Positions 8,003 through 17,656 of a DNA stretch of 64,000 nt are shown one piece after another (position 1 is the first letter of the stretch; each line of letters starts with the position of its first letter). Below the pieces are notes generated by a model that did not search any database, was not told where the DNA came from, and saw nothing but the letters and a program-made list of their open reading frames with translations. The position numbers and the translations under genes are program-made. Source of the stretch: Psychroserpens burtonensis DSM 12212 (lineage in GTDB: Bacteria > Bacteroidota > Bacteroidia > Flavobacteriales > Flavobacteriaceae); assembly GCF_000425305.1 (NCBI RefSeq), contig NZ_AUDE01000024.1, forward strand, positions 23,986 to 87,985, read 5' to 3'.

Positions 8003-9334
8003 TTATAACAAGCCTCGAGCCTTAATCTCTAAATACTTATTTATAGTATCAATAGTTAAATCTTGAGGAGACGTTAAGATAGACTGGATGCCATATTTTT
8101 GAAGTTCATTGACAATCAAACGCTTTTCAAAAGCAAATTTTTCAGCAATGACTTTGTCATAGGCCTGCTGTACGGTTACGGCTTTTTCTGTAATAATGGT
8201 ATTAAGCTCTGTGTTTTTAAAGAAGATGACAACTAGTAAATGACTTTTAGCAATTCCTTTTAGGTAAGGGAGTTGCCTATGTAAGCTGTCTAAGGTTTCA
8301 AAATTAGTGTATAAGAGCATTAAACTTCGTTGGTTGATATTTCGTTTAACGTCTGCGTAGAGCCTGCTGTAATCGCTCTCATAGAAATCTGTGCTTACAT
8401 TATACAGGGTTTCTAGAATGAGGTTCATTTGAGATGTACGGCGCTCTGCGACAACAATGTTTTCTACTTTTTTTGAGAAGGCTAAAATTCCTGCTTTATC
8501 TTGTTTTTTTAAGGCTACATTAGAAATCACTAAGGATGCATTGATGGCATAATCTAGGAGTGTTAATCCATTAAAAGGCATTTTCATGACACGCCCTTTA
8601 TCAATAATCGAATACACAGGTTGTGATTTTTCGTCTTGAAACTGGTTGACCATCAATTGGTTTCGCTTGGCGGTTGCTTTCCAGTTAATCGTACGTAAAT
8701 CATCACCTAATACATAGTCTTTGATTTGTTCAAACTCCATAGTGTGACCAATCTTACGTATTTTTTTAATTCCATATTGATGTAAATTATTGCTTATAGC
8801 CATCAAATCGTACTTACGCAATTGCATAAAACTAGGATAGGTTGGTACCATTGCATTATCATCTGTAGTAAAGCGACGTGCTATTAAACCAAAGACCGAA
8901 GTGACATAGATATTTAATTTTCCGAAGTGATATTCACCACGTTCTACAGGACGTAATTTATATTCAATTCGAGAAGTACTTGAGGCTTCCAATTTCCGAA
9001 GAATACTAAAATCTCTAACTTGAAATTGCTCTGGGATTTCATCAATAATCGTCGTATTAACATTAAATGTGTAGTAGTTATGGATTACTAAATTCACAGG
9101 GTTTTCATCACCATTAGAGAACTTCTCTGGCAATATGCGCTCACCTTTCACTCCTTTTTTTGCTACAAATAGTATGATCGTATCTAAAAGCGTAAGCGTT
9201 ACCAATAACAAAACGAGTAATTTAACAATCACAAAACCTCTTGGGAAAATAAAACTCAAAACAAACAATACCATAATGGCAATGCACGCATAGAAAAATC
9301 TGTTTTGGAGAAAAAATGGTTTTATACGTTTCAA
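8003..9334 (-). CDS. DUF58 domain protein (MoxR-associated, vWA-like)
   Basis: A 443-residue protein with two N-terminal membrane helices (about 13-58), a beta-rich middle part, and the DUF58 hallmark YVLGDDLRTINWKATAK at 207-223. A von Willebrand A-like C-terminal half follows (YSIIDKGRVM onward). DUF58 proteins are constant partners of MoxR AAA+ ATPases; they are thought to receive the ATPase's action or hold a substrate at the membrane. It is the last gene of the module that starts with the SpoIIM gene near 15009. Its catalytic role is not established. Confidence 0.92.
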   Translation of the reverse strand: MKRIKPFFLQNRFFYACIAIMVLFVLSFIFPRGFVIVKLLVLLLVTLTLLDTIILFVAKKGVKGERILPEKFSNGDENPVNLVIHNYYTFNVNTTIIDEIPEQFQVRDFSILRKLEASSTSRIEYKLRPVERGEYHFGKLNIYVTSVFGLIARRFTTDDNAMVPTYPSFMQLRKYDLMAISNNLHQYGIKKIRKIGHTMEFEQIKDYVLGDDLRTINWKATAKRNQLMVNQFQDEKSQPVYSIIDKGRVMKMPFNGLTLLDYAINASLVISNVALKKQDKAGILAFSKKVENIVVAERRTSQMNLILETLYNVSTDFYESDYSRLYADVKRNINQRSLMLLYTNFETLDSLHRQLPYLKGIAKSHLLVVIFFKNTELNTIITEKAVTVQQAYDKVIAEKFAFEKRLIVNELQKYGIQSILTSPQDLTIDTINKYLEIKARGLL

Positions 9335-9349
9335 ATTATTCTTGAGCTA

Positions 9350-9880
9350 TTAAAGTGAGTTATTTGATTTTCTAATTTTTAAATCAGTCGCGTATGATTT
9401 ATTACCTAGACTATCTTTTAAATGAGTTATGTCAATATTGTATTTATAACCATACATATTACCTATTTTGTCTAGCGTTTCTTTATTTCGCTTAGCTCTT
9501 TTTAGATTGGAATTGTAGGCGTTTAGAGGCGCCAAAGCAACCCCTAAAACACTAAATCCAAGGGTCACAATAATTAATGGAATTGTGGAGATAAAACCTT
9601 TATCTAAAATGAATTTACCTAATAAAAACGCAGCTAAAACTAAAGCAAAAGCAAGTAAGGCATACATTATTAAGTGACCGTAAGTATCTGTCTTAGTTTT
9701 TAAAATAGCGTCATGTTCTATATTGATAGTTTCAATTTGCTCTTTGAAATTATCTTGTATTTTAATAACACCACACTTATTTTGAAAATCAGGTTTTCTA
9801 TTCGTTAAACCGCAAAGCGTGCCTATCTTAAAATCTATGATTTTATGATCACATAGCTTGCAATGTAGCGTTAAATCCAT
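9350..9880 (-). CDS. Hypothetical membrane protein with N-terminal Cys cluster
   Basis: A 176-residue protein between the DUF58 and moxR genes. The first 35 residues hold Cys at LHCKLCDH, GTLCG and NKCG, spaced like a small zinc ribbon. A charged linker follows, then two close hydrophobic helices (about 68-120) and a basic cytoplasmic tail. I do not recognise a family. The 15-bp distance to DUF58 suggests co-transcription. The 166-bp gap from moxR is the largest in this operon, so the gene may be a later insertion. Confidence 0.7.
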   Translation of the reverse strand: MDLTLHCKLCDHKIIDFKIGTLCGLTNRKPDFQNKCGVIKIQDNFKEQIETINIEHDAILKTKTDTYGHLIMYALLAFALVLAAFLLGKFILDKGFISTIPLIIVTLGFSVLGVALAPLNAYNSNLKRAKRNKETLDKIGNMYGYKYNIDITHLKDSLGNKSYATDLKIRKSNNSL

Positions 9881-10046
9881 TTTGTTAATACAATTTTATC
9901 TGTTTATAGATCCAATATTAAAAATATACCGGAAACAGTTACTGAAGCTGTAAACTCTTTTGTTTAGTTATTTCTAATCCAATCTATCTAATAATTTAGT
10001 CTGCTAAACCTAATGAATACTGAGGATTAATCACTTTTTACTAAAT

Positions 10047-11150
10047 TTATCTAGGGATTTCAACCGCTTCAATAATCTGCTTTATAATTTGCTTCGTCGT
10101 TACGCCTTCCATTTCGCGTTCTGGTGTTACAATAACACGATGCTGCAATACGGGTATTGCTGAGCGCTTAATATCTTCTGGTGTTACAAAGTCTCTGCCA
10201 TCCATAGCAGCGAACGCTTTACTGGCTTTTAATATAGCAATAGAGGCTCTTGGTGACGCTCCTAAGTATAAAAACGGATTGTTACGTGTGTTGACGATCA
10301 TATCTGCAATGTATTTAATGAGATGTGACTCTATTTTGATTTGCTCTACTAAACCTTGAAATTTAATGATTTTAGCAGCACTTAAATGCGCAGTAACTTG
10401 ATCGGTTTTACCCTTGCCCTGTAAATTATGTTCACGATTTAAGATTTCTACTTCTTCCTCTATATTGGGATAATCAATATCTATTTTAAACAAGAAACGG
10501 TCTAATTGCGCTTCTGGTAAGCGGTACGTTCCTTCTTGCTCTACTGGGTTTTGAGTAGCGAGAACTATAAAAGGTAAATCCATTTGATATCTATTACCAT
10601 CAATAGTAACTTGTCGCTCTTCCATCACCTCAAATAGAGCGGCTTGTGTTTTTGCTGGTGCTCTGTTGATTTCGTCAATAAGAATCATATTAGAAAAAAT
10701 AGGCCCTTTTTTAAAATCAAACTCAGAGTTTTTCATATTAAAGACAGAGGTTCCCAAAATATCACTAGGCATCAAATCTGGTGTAAATTGAATCCTGCTA
10801 AAATCGACGTCTAGTGATTTTGCTAATAGCTTAGCAGATATGGTTTTTGCTACTCCAGGAACGCCTTCAATAAGCGAATGGCCATTCGCGAGAATAGACG
10901 CAATGAGCATATCTATCATTCCTTTTTGGCCAACAATTACTTTGCTGATTTCACCTTTTATTAAAGCAATACCGTCTTGAAGTTCACTCAAGTCAATTCG
11001 GTTTGTAAAACTGATATCACTGGGGGTTTTTTCTAGGTTTTCCTTTGGCTCAATAGATTCTGTAGCTTTAGAATCTCCTAATAACGACTCGTCAAATTGG
11101 TCGGTATTTGGTGTTGTATCTTCGTTTTGGTTGTCGTCTAAATGTTCCAT
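10047..11150 (-). CDS. MoxR family AAA+ ATPase
   Basis: A 367-residue cytoplasmic ATPase. After an acidic, low-complexity N-terminus of about 50 residues comes the MoxR core: Walker A EGVPGVAKT (95-103), Walker B MILIDEINRA (155-164), the ALFEVMEERQ helix, sensor region FIVLATQNPVEQEG, and LDRFLFK. MoxR ATPases work as chaperones that insert cofactors or remodel vWA/DUF58 partners. The partner is encoded two genes downstream. Only 3 bp separate it from the DUF4350 stop, so translation is probably coupled within the operon. Confidence 0.95.
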   Translation of the reverse strand: MEHLDDNQNEDTTPNTDQFDESLLGDSKATESIEPKENLEKTPSDISFTNRIDLSELQDGIALIKGEISKVIVGQKGMIDMLIASILANGHSLIEGVPGVAKTISAKLLAKSLDVDFSRIQFTPDLMPSDILGTSVFNMKNSEFDFKKGPIFSNMILIDEINRAPAKTQAALFEVMEERQVTIDGNRYQMDLPFIVLATQNPVEQEGTYRLPEAQLDRFLFKIDIDYPNIEEEVEILNREHNLQGKGKTDQVTAHLSAAKIIKFQGLVEQIKIESHLIKYIADMIVNTRNNPFLYLGASPRASIAILKASKAFAAMDGRDFVTPEDIKRSAIPVLQHRVIVTPEREMEGVTTKQIIKQIIEAVEIPR

Positions 11151-11153
11151 AAT

Positions 11154-12356
11154 TTATGTGGTATAAAAATCTTCTATAGCCTTGTTTAGTTGTAATAAAT
11201 TGGCTTCATTACAATTGCTCTTAGCTTTTAAATATACAATCTGATTAATTAATTTTTTAATGTATTCTTTGTCTTTGCCAGATTTTAAAGACAAATTCTT
11301 TACAAACTTATCATCGAGAATTTGAGTGTCTAAATAATAGACACGTCTAATATATTCTAAAAAATAAGTGATTTTTTTCTCTATTAAATTATCATGATCT
11401 TTTGTTTCGTAATATAAATTACCAATTGTTTTAGTGAAATCAACAGTTGTGTTTTTTAAGGGTTCTTTAACGTTTACAATACGCTGTCTTCGCTTAGCAT
11501 TAAAAATCATAAACAGTATCGTCGTAAGTAATGCTATATACCAAGCCCAACGCAGTGCTGGCCGACTTAAAACAAATCGCATTGGTGAACTTCCTAGTTC
11601 TTTTCGAAATTTATTTCTAGAATCAAAATAGAGGGTATCATCACTAAGATAAGATAGTACGCTAGATGCATATTTGCGATTATCTTTTTTAAGCAAATGA
11701 TAATTGGTGAACACTACAGGTTGCACATGCAAGTAAAAATAACCACTTCCCCAAGGGACTTCTATGAAATTGGTATAGGTCGCATCATCAAATTTTTGAT
11801 GTCCTAAAACGGTCGTGTTGAGCGTGTCAATTTTAGAGAAATAAATATTGTTTAATCCTTTTTCTACGGAAATGGAATCACTTTTAAAAACTGGGTTTGT
11901 AAATGTGAATTCTGCTTTACCTTTAAATGTGAATTCATTTTTTGTGTCAAATCCTAAAGAGTCCAAAAGACGATCAGGAAAGTAATTACTCGATATAAAG
12001 ATATCATTACCATGTGATGCGAAATCTAATAATTCTTGAGCAGATGTATTGTCTAAATCTGGATATTCATCAACGACAATATATGTTCCAGTGGTTAAGT
12101 AGGTACTATCTTCCCAATTATAATAGTCGTCAAAATACTCATATGGTGTGACTTTAATCTCTTGTACTTTACTCTCTGGAAACAAATTTGTGAGCTCTTC
12201 ATAAAAAACAAATGTTCCATATGGGATTTTTTGAGTCTCATTATATGTTTTTTGCCAATTAATAGGAGCAGGTGTTGAGAATTCTATCGCTATAATTCCA
12301 ACGAATAGTAGTATTAAAAGTCCGACGTATATTTTTAGTGTCTTACTCATTTCCAA
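11154..12356 (-). CDS. DUF4350 domain membrane protein
   Basis: A 400-residue protein with an N-terminal membrane helix (about 8-26), a large extracytoplasmic domain, a second helix near 275-290 and a cytoplasmic C-terminal part. The layout and the WGSGYFYLHVQP stretch fit DUF4350, a GATase-like domain regularly encoded beside moxR, DUF58 and DUF4129. It overlaps the upstream DUF4129 gene by 10 bp. Its role is unknown; context suggests a structural part of a MoxR-driven envelope complex. Confidence 0.85.
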   Translation of the reverse strand: MEMSKTLKIYVGLLILLFVGIIAIEFSTPAPINWQKTYNETQKIPYGTFVFYEELTNLFPESKVQEIKVTPYEYFDDYYNWEDSTYLTTGTYIVVDEYPDLDNTSAQELLDFASHGNDIFISSNYFPDRLLDSLGFDTKNEFTFKGKAEFTFTNPVFKSDSISVEKGLNNIYFSKIDTLNTTVLGHQKFDDATYTNFIEVPWGSGYFYLHVQPVVFTNYHLLKKDNRKYASSVLSYLSDDTLYFDSRNKFRKELGSSPMRFVLSRPALRWAWYIALLTTILFMIFNAKRRQRIVNVKEPLKNTTVDFTKTIGNLYYETKDHDNLIEKKITYFLEYIRRVYYLDTQILDDKFVKNLSLKSGKDKEYIKKLINQIVYLKAKSNCNEANLLQLNKAIEDFYTT

Positions 12357-13114
12357 AGGGTTCTTAAAAATTGAGTAAATGCTTTTTTAGCCTTTTCAAA
12401 TTGAGCGTTATCAATATCAAACTCACCATACCAAATGTAATTATAGAGGTAGGAGGTATATGAGAATTCTTCTTTTGTGTCTTTATTTTCTATTTCGAGA
12501 TAGTAATCACTATTCGTTTTTTCTACATCATAGTCTATGACTTCTGCTTCAGAAAGTGACTTTAATAACCACAAGTAGTAGTACCGAATAGCAAGTCTGT
12601 AATTGTCTTCTTTTTCGGCTTCTGCGATGAGTGATTTAAAGTCGGTTTCGTAGATATTATTCTCGAGATCTGTAACAGGAATAATAGTCTTATCACTAGA
12701 TTTTCCGAAGATCCAACTTCCTTCTTTGTTAATAATAGCCTTCACGATAAAGAATACGACCAATAGAAAAATAACGACATAAAAAATCTTTAAGATGATG
12801 TCAGTAATATCTGCAGCTTTAGCATCACTATTGATATCAAATAAATTTTTAAAAAAATCTGATAGCCATTGTTTAAATCGTGTCCATATTCCAGAATTGT
12901 CTACAGTACGCTCATAGATGAATTCATTGCCCTCATAGATGTCTTTGAGGTTGTCAAATTCGCGTTTATCAATAGGTGCTGTGTCAACATATACTGAGTC
13001 TTGCATGGTTTGCAATGGTGCAGTTGTATCGATAGTTACTGTGTTTGTATGCAAGGAAATTCCGAAGAAAAGAAGGACGATATGTAAGAAGAATATTCTA
13101 CTCACCAGATCCAA
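12347..13114 (-). CDS. DUF4129 domain membrane protein
   Basis: A 255-residue protein with a short N-terminal hydrophobic leader (about 5-20), an exported segment, one membrane helix (about 106-127) and a cytoplasmic C-terminal domain. The C-terminal LAIRYYYLWLLKSLSEA helix and closing KKAFTQFLRTLWK match DUF4129. This domain resembles parts of bacterial transglutaminase-associated proteins. It overlaps both neighbours (10 bp with DUF4350, 17 bp with the gene upstream), so it belongs to a translationally coupled operon. Confidence 0.85.
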   Translation of the reverse strand: MDLVSRIFFLHIVLLFFGISLHTNTVTIDTTAPLQTMQDSVYVDTAPIDKREFDNLKDIYEGNEFIYERTVDNSGIWTRFKQWLSDFFKNLFDINSDAKAADITDIILKIFYVVIFLLVVFFIVKAIINKEGSWIFGKSSDKTIIPVTDLENNIYETDFKSLIAEAEKEDNYRLAIRYYYLWLLKSLSEAEVIDYDVEKTNSDYYLEIENKDTKEEFSYTSYLYNYIWYGEFDIDNAQFEKAKKAFTQFLRTLWK

Positions 13115-14039
13115 TTAGATCAATATCACTTTTGGTATTGATATTTTCATTGTCTTCTTTAAGACTATAATACACGATACCTTGATTGAGTTGTACAACG
13201 ACATTTAAAATACTACTCACTAAGAATGTTAATAGAAAAATAGCGAGCATCATTACCGTCATGGTTTTTTGAATGGCCATGGGCTCTGGTACAGTATTCG
13301 TTTCTATTTCTGTAAACAGATTAACCATACCAAAAATATAAGGAATAAGTGCAATGACATTTTGTGCCACATAGCTTATTAAATAAAAGATACCTACACA
13401 GGCTATAGCTGCCCAAAATTTTGAACTCATCATCCTCCAAGAATATCCAAAACTATCCCAAATACCGCGTTTTTCGTCAAGATATTCCATTAGTGCGCCT
13501 TGGTAGAATAAACTTACAGCGCCTATAACTAAAGGCATTGCAAAAATCCCTATTATGGTAATGGCGAGAATAAAAAGTAAAATACCAACGCCAAGCATCA
13601 ATGGAATTACGATTAGTATTCCGCAGAGTAAAAAGATGAATATTTTACCAATATTAGCCTTGTATGTGTTTATAATATCTGTTGCTGTGAAATTTTTGCC
13701 ATCGTGCTTGCTATATAGTTTTAAATAAATAGGAACATAGGAGTAGGAAATCATTGCAGCCAATAAACCAACGATTATAAATACTAAAATAAGTACTATA
13801 AATACCCCAGAGTTTTGGTTCATGTATTCGTCTATACCTGCACTATTTCCATTTAGTAATCCTCCAAAAATAACATCGGTATAAAATTTACTAAAGAAAT
13901 AGCCTAGCACCATAAGGATCAACAAGAAAATCCCGTTGATAATAAAAAAGTGCTTAAACAGGTGTTTTCCGTTTTGTTTTAAAAACGCAAAGGTGTCTTG
14001 AAAGTACTCGCCAAAGCCTCTAGATTTGTATAACTGCAT
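13098..14039 (-). CDS. Polytopic membrane protein of the MoxR/SpoIIM module
   Basis: A 313-residue protein with about six hydrophobic segments: near 28-48, 75-100, 135-180, 205-235 and 262-285. It ends in a polar tail. It resembles the glycerophosphoryl diester phosphodiesterase membrane-domain type proteins that accompany SpoIIM and DUF4129 genes in Bacteroidota, but no catalytic motif is visible. It overlaps the genes on both sides, which argues for a fixed stoichiometric complex. Function unknown. Confidence 0.8.
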   Translation of the reverse strand: MQLYKSRGFGEYFQDTFAFLKQNGKHLFKHFFIINGIFLLILMVLGYFFSKFYTDVIFGGLLNGNSAGIDEYMNQNSGVFIVLILVFIIVGLLAAMISYSYVPIYLKLYSKHDGKNFTATDIINTYKANIGKIFIFLLCGILIVIPLMLGVGILLFILAITIIGIFAMPLVIGAVSLFYQGALMEYLDEKRGIWDSFGYSWRMMSSKFWAAIACVGIFYLISYVAQNVIALIPYIFGMVNLFTEIETNTVPEPMAIQKTMTVMMLAIFLLTFLVSSILNVVVQLNQGIVYYSLKEDNENINTKSDIDLIGSGE

Positions 14040-15009
14040 GTAGGTTTTTTAGTTTTTTGTTCAATATAAAAGGGTAAATTAAATAGTAATATGAAATTAA
14101 ACTTAAGGTTATTAAAATAATACCAACAGATAACCAATTGGGCATCGTGTTTGAATATCTTGTTACATAACCTTCTAGAAACCCTGCGGCAATAGTGAAA
14201 GGGAAGGTGCTTATTAAAATTTTAACACCATTTTTCATACCCATTTTAAAAGAGGTCATTCTAGAATATGTTTTAGGAAACAGAATACTAGCACCTAAGA
14301 TTAAACCTGCTGCGCCTTCAATAACGATGGCGAAAATTTCCATAGAGCCATGAATCCAAATGCCACGAACGCTTTCCCAAAGGACGCCTTCTTGGTAGAA
14401 AAAATATTGGAATGCTCCAATCATAATACCATTGTATAACATTACTAACCCTGTTCCTAATCCGCCAAAAATTCCGTAAATAAATGACTTAATACCTACG
14501 TATAGGTTGTTAAGCGTAATCCCAATGAAACTTCCCCAATTACTTCCACTTTTATAAACAGCTACAGGATCTCCGGCTTCGATGTTTTCAAGACTCATAT
14601 TGACATACTCGTCGCCTAAAATTAATCTCACAAACGAATCGTCATGTGCGGCAGATAAGGCTCCTATACCAACAAAACTTAAAAATATAACGAAAGCATA
14701 AAGGACATAACGTCTATATTCGTATACAATTAAAGGGACTTCAATCTTCCAGAAATGTACGAACCTGTTGGTGTCTTCGCGTTTTGTTTTATAAATTTTT
14801 TGAAAAGCTTTAGCAGCTAGGTTGTTTAAATAAAGAATTGTTTTACTTTTGGGATAGTAAGTTTGGGCGTAAGACAAATCATTTACTAACTGAATATAAA
14901 GTGATGCCAATTCATCAGGATTTTTTAGGGTTTTCCCAAAAATAGCCTCTTCAAAATTGAGCCATTTTTCTTTATTTTGTTTAATAAATGCCACTTCTCT
15001 CATACGCAT
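14020..15009 (-). CDS. Stage II sporulation protein M (SpoIIM) family protein
   Basis: A 329-residue protein with a cytoplasmic N-terminus of about 90 residues, then five or six membrane segments. The family hallmark is the Gly-rich run GGLGTGLVMLYNGIMIGAF followed by GIWIHGSMEIFAIVIEGAAG; the conserved E and H residues lie within it. In Bacillus the family acts in septal peptidoglycan remodelling, but this is not a sporulating lineage. In Bacteroidota it is the usual first gene of the MoxR-DUF58 module. It is divergent from rdd, with only 18 bp between the start codons. Confidence 0.9.
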   Translation of the reverse strand: MRMREVAFIKQNKEKWLNFEEAIFGKTLKNPDELASLYIQLVNDLSYAQTYYPKSKTILYLNNLAAKAFQKIYKTKREDTNRFVHFWKIEVPLIVYEYRRYVLYAFVIFLSFVGIGALSAAHDDSFVRLILGDEYVNMSLENIEAGDPVAVYKSGSNWGSFIGITLNNLYVGIKSFIYGIFGGLGTGLVMLYNGIMIGAFQYFFYQEGVLWESVRGIWIHGSMEIFAIVIEGAAGLILGASILFPKTYSRMTSFKMGMKNGVKILISTFPFTIAAGFLEGYVTRYSNTMPNWLSVGIILITLSLISYYYLIYPFILNKKLKNLHAVIQI

Positions 15010-15027
15010 TCAAAGTTAAAGAAATTA

Positions 15028-15780
15028 ATGGTAGAGTTACAAATAAATACGACACAAAACGTCAATATAAATTTCATCGCAGCAAGTGTTGGTGAGCGTA
15101 TATTGGCATATATAATCGATTTTATTATAAAGATTGCCTATGTGGTGGTCGTCTATCAAATAACCTTTAATTTATTTCATATTGATGATATTGTGAATGG
15201 TATGGATGATTGGTCTAGAATTGCCATACTAGTATCTTTTTATTTACCGGTTGTATTTTACTCGTTACTTTTTGAAACTTTTCTTGACGGACAAACCATT
15301 GGTAAGCGTATTATGAAAATAAAAGTCGTAAAAATAGATGGCTATCAAGCCTCTTTAGCTGATTATCTAGTACGTTGGTTTTTTAGAATTATAGATTTAA
15401 ATATGATGTCTGGTATTATTGCATTAATCGCCATTGTAACCAGTAAAAAGAGTCAGCGTTTAGGAGATATGACTGCGGGAACTTCTGTGATTACTCTAAA
15501 AAATAATGTGAATATTAGTCATACTATTCTTGAAGAATTAGACGATAGTTATGTGCCAACCTATCCTAATGTGATTAAATTATCAGATAATGATGCTCGA
15601 ATCATTAAAGAGACATTTGTGCGAGCAAAAGCTGCTCGAGACTATGAGACTTTAGTGAAATTGCGGACTAAAATTATACAGGTTGTAGAGATTAAAGATT
15701 TTAATGGTAGCGATATGGAATTTGTGGACACCATCTTAAAAGATTATAATTATTATACGCAAGGGAGTTTTGTCTCGTAG
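15028..15780 (+). CDS. RDD family membrane protein
   Basis: A 250-residue protein. I take the ATG at 15028 (MVELQINTTQ), since upstream residues overlap the divergent SpoIIM gene start. The RDD domain is clear: VGERILAYIIDFIIK, then GQTIGKRIMKIKVVK and SQRLGDMTAGTSVI, with three membrane segments. A cytoplasmic C-terminal extension of about 90 residues ends in QGSFVS. RDD proteins are implicated in ion or small-molecule transport; here it is the divergent partner of the MoxR module. Its last 60 bp recur, diverged, at 17083-17144. Confidence 0.9.
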   Translation: MVELQINTTQNVNINFIAASVGERILAYIIDFIIKIAYVVVVYQITFNLFHIDDIVNGMDDWSRIAILVSFYLPVVFYSLLFETFLDGQTIGKRIMKIKVVKIDGYQASLADYLVRWFFRIIDLNMMSGIIALIAIVTSKKSQRLGDMTAGTSVITLKNNVNISHTILEELDDSYVPTYPNVIKLSDNDARIIKETFVRAKAARDYETLVKLRTKIIQVVEIKDFNGSDMEFVDTILKDYNYYTQGSFVS

Positions 15781-15901
15781 ACGTTTTAGATATATTTCAT
15801 TGCCTAAGCCAAGTTAACTCAAAACTAATTCTAACTACCAGTTTGCTCAACTTGAGTTTAAATTCATCTCATAAATAATATCTTTAGTTAAAAATCTTAG
15901 A

Positions 15902-17020
15902 ATGTTAATCAAAATTCAAATTACAATAGCTCTATTTTTCTATACTATTTCTTCTTTTGCCCAACCTAATGATACTATCTACGGAAATGTGAAATCTATT
16001 AGAGAACAAGTCGTATTCACGGATAGTACGCATCAAAACGGTAAACTTTTATTTACAGATGGAGATTATGGACATAGTGGGTTTATAAGTCCAAAATGGA
16101 CAAAGAATCGATTTTCTTATTTATGGTACAATACGCCTTGGGTTCACTATATTAATTATAACAGGATATTTAATATAAGAGGTAATACTATTAGTGAAAC
16201 ATGGTATTACAAGAATAATGATACAATGATTAACCAAACTTATGTGTATGACAATGAAAAGAATTTAGTTCAGGTTAAGGAGAAATATGGTGAAGAAGGA
16301 TTCAGTAGTTCAAACTACACTTATAATTCAAAAAAAGAAATCATTACTGAATTAAACTATATTACGGATGAGCCTAAGATATATTCCTACTTGATTTATC
16401 GTTATGATTCAATATCGAATTTAATCGAGATTAAACGATTTAATGGGGAAGGAGAGTCTACCAGTAAGATTTATAAATATGATGATAAAAGCAGAAGAAT
16501 TGAAGATCTTAGAAATCGGTCGTATAAAAATGTAAAAGCAGAAAGTGGTTACGAACAGCTCAAAGGTGTTGTTGGTGTAAATAAAATTTATAAAAAGTAT
16601 AGTTATAATGAAAACAACCAAATTATTGAAACGCAAACTTTCGATAGCAGTCTAAATAACGGTAAATTATCTGAACCAAATTCAAGTGTAATAAATCTGT
16701 ATGAAAATGGTTTATTGGTTGAAGTTCAAAAAATAAGAGACACTCTTATAAATACGACTAAATATTATTACGACAATCGAAAACGACTAATAAAGAAGGC
16801 GAAAATTAGTGCTAAATACTCAGAATACAATCAATTATTAGAATATATGTACAACAAAGAAGATAATATTATTAAATTGATTTATTCTGATGCTGAAGGA
16901 ACTAAACGAATTAGGATTTTGTATGAATTTGATAAACAAAATAATTGGATTAAGCAGATAAAATCAATTAATGGCGTAGATTTATATATTTGGGAACGAG
17001 AAATCAAGTATCATAATTAA
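15902..17020 (+). CDS. Secreted protein with YD-repeat-like segments
   Basis: A 372-residue protein with a signal peptide (cleavage after SSFAQ, about residue 20). The mature part contains repeated Tyr/Asp motifs (TYVYDNEKNLVQV, YRYDSISNLIEI, YKYDDKSRRIED, YYYDNRKRLIKK). These resemble the YD repeats of RHS and wall-associated proteins but without the toxin core. It is probably a surface or periplasmic beta-solenoid-like protein. It sits between rdd and a second, diverged copy of the rdd 3' end, so it was probably inserted here. Confidence 0.75.
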   Translation: MLIKIQITIALFFYTISSFAQPNDTIYGNVKSIREQVVFTDSTHQNGKLLFTDGDYGHSGFISPKWTKNRFSYLWYNTPWVHYINYNRIFNIRGNTISETWYYKNNDTMINQTYVYDNEKNLVQVKEKYGEEGFSSSNYTYNSKKEIITELNYITDEPKIYSYLIYRYDSISNLIEIKRFNGEGESTSKIYKYDDKSRRIEDLRNRSYKNVKAESGYEQLKGVVGVNKIYKKYSYNENNQIIETQTFDSSLNNGKLSEPNSSVINLYENGLLVEVQKIRDTLINTTKYYYDNRKRLIKKAKISAKYSEYNQLLEYMYNKEDNIIKLIYSDAEGTKRIRILYEFDKQNNWIKQIKSINGVDLYIWEREIKYHN

Positions 17021-17082
17021 AAAATTCGTAAAGTATTGAATTTATACAAGCTAGACCTATTTTTGTGCTATAATTAAAACAG

Positions 17083-17146
17083 GATACGATTTTAAAAGAT
17101 TACAATTACTACACACAAGGCAGTTTTGTCTCGAAGACATTTTAAG
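17083..17146 (+). repeat. Diverged duplicate of the rdd 3' end
   Basis: This stretch aligns with 15729-15790, the end of rdd, at roughly 85 percent. Most differences are third-position changes that keep the peptide LKDYNYYTQGSFVS. The stop TAG of rdd is AAG here. Silent divergence implies the copy evolved as a working gene elsewhere and arrived by recombination, bringing or flanking the YD-repeat gene. Confidence 0.8.
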
Positions 17147-17192
17147 GTTTCTTCGGAAAGGTGAATTTATTTAAACAATCTCTAATAATTCT

Positions 17193-17636
17193 ATGAAGTT
17201 TCAAAGTAGAAAAGATATAGTATTTCAAATAATTACCTTTGGATTCGCCATGATTTTTATTGGTGTTGCTATTGTTATTTTTGTTGAAAGTGGACTAGAA
17301 GATAGGTCTTCTTTTTTAAGTAGTCTATTGATATTATCAGTTGCTGGATTATTATTATGGATGTATTTAGATACAACTTACGAACTGACTCCAATCGAAT
17401 TAAAATACAAATGCGGACCAATACGAGGTGCCATCCCAATAGAAGATATTTTAGAAATTATTAAAGGTAAAACCCTCTGGTCTGGATTTAAACCTGCTAC
17501 AGCTAGAAACGGTTTAATTATAAAATACAGGAAATACAATGAAATTTATATAAGTCCTAAAACAAATGATACTTTTGTACGCAATATATTAGAATTGAAC
17601 AGTTCTATAAAAGTAACTGCAAATTCAAATAGCTAA
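17193..17636 (+). CDS. PH domain-containing membrane protein
   Basis: A 147-residue protein with two N-terminal membrane helices (about 8-30 and 42-58). A C-terminal bacterial PH-like domain follows (YELTPIELKYKCGPIRGAIPIEDI, then NGLIIKYRKYNEIYISP). The arrangement matches the YyaB-like PH group. These are membrane-linked proteins of unknown function. The next gene begins 20 bp downstream, so the two may be co-transcribed. Confidence 0.8.
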   Translation: MKFQSRKDIVFQIITFGFAMIFIGVAIVIFVESGLEDRSSFLSSLLILSVAGLLLWMYLDTTYELTPIELKYKCGPIRGAIPIEDILEIIKGKTLWSGFKPATARNGLIIKYRKYNEIYISPKTNDTFVRNILELNSSIKVTANSNS

Positions 17637-17656
17637 CTTCAAAATTTCAAATAGTA

